Shown here one piece after another: positions 60,631 through 64,000 of a stretch of DNA of 64,000 bases. Location: contig NZ_JACHMW010000001.1 in the NCBI RefSeq assembly GCF_014205115.1, positions 1,054,001 through 1,118,000 on the forward strand, in the 5' to 3' direction. Origin of the DNA: Micrococcus endophyticus (lineage in GTDB: Bacteria > Actinomycetota > Actinomycetes > Actinomycetales > Micrococcaceae). The notes under the pieces are model-generated. The model did not search any database, was not told where the DNA came from, and was given only the letters and a program-made list of their open reading frames with translations. Within the stretch, counting starts at the first letter, position 1, and every line of letters starts with the position of its first letter. Both the position numbers and the translations under genes were made by a program.

Positions 60631-62904
60631 TCAGTGGCCCCGCTCCGGGCGCTGCTCCGCCGGCAGCGCGTCCCACTGCCGCTGCAGCTCCTTCTCCTCG
60701 GCCGTGGCGATCAGCCCGGCCGGGGCGAAGCGCCGCGAGGGCACGTACGGATCCGCGTGGTCGACGACCTCAGTGGAGCGGAAGGCGCGGATCGTGGCGA
60801 GCACCGACGTCGTGATGACCACGAGCGCCAGCACGAGGAACACGATGGACAGCGTGCCCTGGATGAAGGTGTTGCGGACCACGGCCTCCATCGCCGGCAC
60901 GGACTTCGCGGCGCCGAAGCTCGTGGCGCCCGAGGCCAGCGCGTCCTTGAACGCGTTGTGCTGCGCCCAGTAGCCCACCGCCGGGACCGACGAGAAGATC
61001 TTCTGGAAGCTCGCCACCGTGGTCACCACGGTGATGAACCCCAGCGGCAGCGCCACGATCCACAGGCCCCGGAAGTGCCGGCGGCCGGCCACGATCGCCA
61101 GGACCACCGCGAGCGCGATGGCCGCCAGCAGCTGGTTGGCGATGCCGAACAGCGGGAACAGCGTGTTGATGCCGCCCAGCGGGTCGGTCACGCCCATGAT
61201 CAGCACGGCGCCCCACGCGGCCACCATGATGCCGGTGCACACCCAGGCGCCCACGCGCCAGCCGGTGTCCTTGAAGCGCGGGACCACGTTGCCCAGGGAG
61301 TCCTGGAGCATGAAGCGGGCCACGCGGGTGCCGGCGTCCACGGCGGTGAGGATGAACAGCGCCTCGAACATGATGGCGAAGTGGTACCAGAAGCCCATGA
61401 GGGCCTCGCCGCCGATCAGCTGACCCATGATGATCGAGAGCCCGACGGCGAGCGTCGGGGCGCCACCCGTGCGGGAGACGACCGTGTCCTCGCCCACGAG
61501 GTTCGCCAGCGCGGTGAGCTGCTCGGGCGTGACGTCCACGCCGGCCAGGCCCAGGCTCATCACCCAGGCGGCCGCCGTCTCGGGGGTGCCGCCGGTGAGC
61601 GCGGCGGGGGCGTTCATGGCGAAGTAGATGCCGCGGTCGATGGACACGGCCGCCACGAGCGCCATGACCGCAACGAAGGCCTCCATGAGCATGCCGCCGT
61701 AGCCGATGAAGCGGGTCTGGCGCTCCTTCTCCACCATCTTCGGGGTGGTGCCCGAGGCGATCAGCGCGTGGAAGCCGGACAGGGCGCCGCACGCGATGGT
61801 CACGAACAGGAACGGGAACAGGGAGCCCGGCCACACCGGACCGGTCTGGCCCGAGGCGAACTCGGAGATCGCCGGGGCGGTGATCTGCGGCTGCACGATC
61901 ACGATGGCCACGGCGAGGCCGGCGATCACGCCGATCTTCATGAAGGTGGAGAGGTAGTCGCGGGGCGCGAGCAGCAGCCACACGGGCAGCACGGCGGCCA
62001 CGAAGCCGTAGATGATGATGCCCCACGCGATGGTCACGCGGTCCAGGGTGAACAGGGCCACGCCCCAGTCGGTCTCGGCGACCCAGCCGCCGCCGATGAT
62101 GGCGGCCATGAGCAGCACGAAGCCGATGATCGAGACCTCGGTGATCCGGCCCGGGCGCAGGTAGCGCAGGTACAGGCCCATGAAGATCGCGATCGGGATG
62201 GTCAGGGCCACGGAGAACACGCCCCACGGGGACTCGCCCAGGGCGTTGACCACCACGAGCGCGAGGATCGCGGTGATGATCACCATGATCAGCAGGGTGG
62301 CCACGATCGCGGCGGTGCCGCCGATGCGGCCGAGCTCGTCGCGGGCCATCTGGCCGAGCGAGCGGCCGCCGCGGCGCATGGAGAAGAACAGGACCAGGTA
62401 GTCCTGGACGGCGCCGGCGAGGATCACGCCGACGATGATCCAGATGGTGCCGGGCAGGTAGCCCATCTGCGCGGCGAGCACGGGGCCCACGAGCGGGCCG
62501 GCGCCGGCGATGGCGGCGAAGTGGTGGCCGTAGAGGACGCGGCGGTCGGTGGCCACGTAGTCGCGGCCGTCCGCCCGGTACTCGGCGGGGGTGGCGCGGG
62601 TGTCGTCCGGGCGGACGATCATGCGCTCCACGTACTTCGAGTAGAAGCGGTAGCCGATCGCGAAGGTGGCGACGGCGGCGAACACGAACCAGATCGCGTT
62701 GATGGACTCGCCGCGATGCAGGGCGAGCATGGTCCAGGCGACGCCGCCGACGAGGGCGACGACCACCCAGACGGCGATCTTCAGGGGCGTCCAGCGGGGG
62801 CGCTGCGCGGCCTCGACGGGCGGCAGCCCGTCCGGGCCGCCGTCCCGGGCGGGGTCCCGGGGTGCCGTGCCCTCGGCGGGCGCGGCGGAGCGATGCGAGC
62901 TCAC
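60631..62904 (-). CDS. cstA: CstA-family carbon-starvation/pyruvate transporter
   Basis: 757 residues with about 16 hydrophobic segments. GHHFAAIAGAGPLVGPVLAAQ near 133, GTIWIIVGVILAGAVQDYLVLF, GTAAIVATLLIMVIITAILA, HALIASGTTPKMVEKERQTRFIGYGGMLMEAFVAVM are CstA-family hallmarks. In E. coli CstA and BtsT import pyruvate; peptide uptake was the older suggestion. The GTG at 62904 is chosen because CGGAGAA lies 9 bases upstream; the GTG at 62919 has no binding site. An inverted repeat at 62936-62959 lies just upstream of the start. Confidence 0.93.
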   Translation of the reverse strand: MSSHRSAAPAEGTAPRDPARDGGPDGLPPVEAAQRPRWTPLKIAVWVVVALVGGVAWTMLALHRGESINAIWFVFAAVATFAIGYRFYSKYVERMIVRPDDTRATPAEYRADGRDYVATDRRVLYGHHFAAIAGAGPLVGPVLAAQMGYLPGTIWIIVGVILAGAVQDYLVLFFSMRRGGRSLGQMARDELGRIGGTAAIVATLLIMVIITAILALVVVNALGESPWGVFSVALTIPIAIFMGLYLRYLRPGRITEVSIIGFVLLMAAIIGGGWVAETDWGVALFTLDRVTIAWGIIIYGFVAAVLPVWLLLAPRDYLSTFMKIGVIAGLAVAIVIVQPQITAPAISEFASGQTGPVWPGSLFPFLFVTIACGALSGFHALIASGTTPKMVEKERQTRFIGYGGMLMEAFVAVMALVAAVSIDRGIYFAMNAPAALTGGTPETAAAWVMSLGLAGVDVTPEQLTALANLVGEDTVVSRTGGAPTLAVGLSIIMGQLIGGEALMGFWYHFAIMFEALFILTAVDAGTRVARFMLQDSLGNVVPRFKDTGWRVGAWVCTGIMVAAWGAVLIMGVTDPLGGINTLFPLFGIANQLLAAIALAVVLAIVAGRRHFRGLWIVALPLGFITVVTTVASFQKIFSSVPAVGYWAQHNAFKDALASGATSFGAAKSVPAMEAVVRNTFIQGTLSIVFLVLALVVITTSVLATIRAFRSTEVVDHADPYVPSRRFAPAGLIATAEEKELQRQWDALPAEQRPERGH

Positions 62905-62935
62905 GGGTTCTCCGATCACGAAGGGAGGAATGACC

Positions 62936-62959
62936 GGGAGAGTGTCTCACGTCTCTCCC
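62936..62959. promoter_or_regulatory. Inverted repeat upstream of cstA
   Basis: GGGAGAG and CTCTCCC around a 10-nt centre (TGTCTCACGT), 32-55 bases before the cstA start. Could be an operator or a leader hairpin; no matching site is seen elsewhere in the window. Confidence 0.4.
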
Positions 62960-63002
62960 CCGCGCTCCGCGGGTCACGTCCTGTGGCGGAGCGTGCCCCG
63001 TC

Positions 63003-63071
63003 GAGCCGTCGCGCAGATGGCCGGCATGAGCGTCATCTGAGCGCTCATGCCGGCCATCTGCAGGACGGCTC
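63003..63071. repeat. 69-nt hairpin repeat, copy 2
   Basis: Outer 8-bp arms GAGCCGTC/GACGGCTC and inner perfect 20-bp stem (GCAGATGGCCGGCATGAGCG). It lies between ilvE (stop at 63140) and cstA and probably terminates ilvE transcription as well. See copy 1. Confidence 0.88.
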
Positions 63072-63139
63072 CCCCGGCTGCGAGGCGGGGGACGAGAGGC
63101 GGCGGGGACGAGGGGCGGGGCGCGGGCGCCCCTGCCGGG

Positions 63140-64000
63140 TCAGACCAGACGGTGCAGCCAGCCGTGGCGGTCCTCGACGCGCCCGGTCTGGATGCCCTCG
63201 AGCTCGGCGCGGATCTTCAGGGTCACCTCGGTGCCGCCGGCGGACTCGATGACGTCGTCGCCGTCGAGCAGGCGACCGATCGGGGTGACGACGGCGGCGG
63301 TGCCGCACGCGAACACCTCGCGGATGGCGCCGGAGCGCACGCCCTCGGCCCACTCGGCCAGGGTGATGCGGCGCTCCTCCACGGTCAGGCCCATGTCCCG
63401 GCCCAGCTGCAGGACCGAGGAGCGGGTGACGCCCTCGAGGATCGTGCCGGTGAGCTCCGGGGTGACGAGGCGGCCGTCGTCGAACACGAAGAAGACGTTC
63501 ATGCCGCCGAGCTCCTCGACGGAGTCGTCGTGGTACTGGTCCAGGAACACGACCTGGTCGGCGCCCTTGGAGGCGGCCTCGAGCTGCGGCAGCAGCGAGG
63601 CGGCGTAGTTGCCGCCGGTCTTCGCGGCGCCCATGCCGCCGCGGCCCGCGCGGGCGTACTCGCGGGAGACCCAGATGGTCACCGGCTTGAGCTCGCCGCC
63701 GAAGTAGTTGCCGGCCGGGGAGGCGATCACCATGTACCGCACCTCCTTGGCCGGGCGCACGCCCAGGAACGCCTCGGTGGCGAACATGAACGGGCGCAGG
63801 TACAGGGACTGCCCCGCGCCGGTGGGGACCCAGTCGCGGTCGGCCTCGAGCTGGGCCTTGAGGGAGCCGAGGAACATCTCCTCGGGCAGCTCGGGCAGCG
63901 CGAGGCGGCGGGCGGAGCGGTTCAGGCGCGCGGCGTTGGCCTCGGGGCGGAACGTCCACACGGACCCGTCCTCGTGGCGGTAGGCCTTGAGGCCCTCGAA
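63140..64000 (-). CDS. ilvE: Branched-chain amino acid aminotransferase (5' end outside window)
   Basis: 287 residues are present, open to the window edge. Starting [33 protein letters not shown] (two segments), the family substrate/cofactor motif; [39 protein letters not shown] (with the PLP lysine K-T-G-G-N-Y), [29 protein letters not shown] and [18 protein letters not shown]. Type II BCAT as in mycobacteria. A GTG and ATG appear inside the frame but the gene clearly starts beyond the window. Final step of Leu, Ile and Val synthesis, so functionally tied to leuCD in the window. Confidence 0.95.
   Translation of the reverse strand, partial: FEGLKAYRHEDGSVWTFRPEANAARLNRSARRLALPELPEEMFLGSLKAQLEADRDWVPTGAGQSLYLRPFMFATEAFLGVRPAKEVRYMVIASPAGNYFGGELKPVTIWVSREYARAGRGGMGAAKTGGNYAASLLPQLEAASKGADQVVFLDQYHDDSVEELGGMNVFFVFDDGRLVTPELTGTILEGVTRSSVLQLGRDMGLTVEERRITLAEWAEGVRSGAIREVFACGTAAVVTPIGRLLDGDDVIESAGGTEVTLKIRAELEGIQTGRVEDRHGWLHRLV

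Overview
The window is about 72-73% G+C, with strong third-position G/C bias, frequent GTG starts, leaderless promoters and the gene neighbourhoods of high-GC Actinobacteria. The gene content (teichuronic-acid-like wall polysaccharide genes, LytR-CpsA-Psr proteins, recG-rsmD-coaD, yceD-rpmF-rnc-mutM, leuCD-murA-plsC-gpsA-ddl) points to Micrococcaceae. Micrococcus (M. luteus group) is my best guess; this rests on gene content and composition, not on a database search.

Bases 1-27125 are one large envelope-polysaccharide locus: the end of a polysaccharide-export ABC ATPase, at least seven glycosyltransferase genes, a UDP-GlcNAc to UDP-2,3-diacetamido-uronate pathway (dehydrogenase, oxidoreductase, aminotransferase, acetyltransferase), a wecC-type UDP-ManNAc dehydrogenase, a polysaccharide pyruvyltransferase and an LCP ligase that would attach the finished polymer to peptidoglycan. 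Most genes overlap by 4-11 bases and are probably translationally coupled. A transcript leftward from about 18105 covers the diacetamido-sugar operon.

Bases 27163-29990 hold a lower-GC island placed in the 3' end of mutM. A 52-bp imperfect direct repeat flanks it, and the original mutM tail with its stop codon is still recognisable on the far side. The island carries a DUF262/DUF1524 GmrSD-like nuclease gene and a 90-residue secreted protein, and no integrase.

Bases 29922-47809 are housekeeping genes, nearly all on the minus strand: mutM, rnc, rpmF, yceD, galU, coaD, rsmD, recG, a DAK2-domain protein, a second LCP protein, ddl, gpsA, plsC, murA, leuD and leuC. Two plus-strand genes with leaderless promoters interrupt them (an aminotransferase and a DUF3515 lipoprotein). 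An IclR-type regulator diverges from leuCD at 48040, with a TGAGA-N5-TCTCA site between them.

Bases 48942-59218 hold a UDP-glucose dehydrogenase, thiL, two paralogous P-loop GTPases with membrane segments, two identical tRNA-Glu(CTC) genes, tRNA-Gln(CTG), a HAD phosphatase, gltX and a fumarylacetoacetase-family hydrolase. Bases 59232-59737 are a decayed IS481-type element. After it come a HIT protein, ybdD-cstA (pyruvate or peptide uptake) and the end of ilvE. Two copies of a 69-nt hairpin repeat flank ybdD-cstA.
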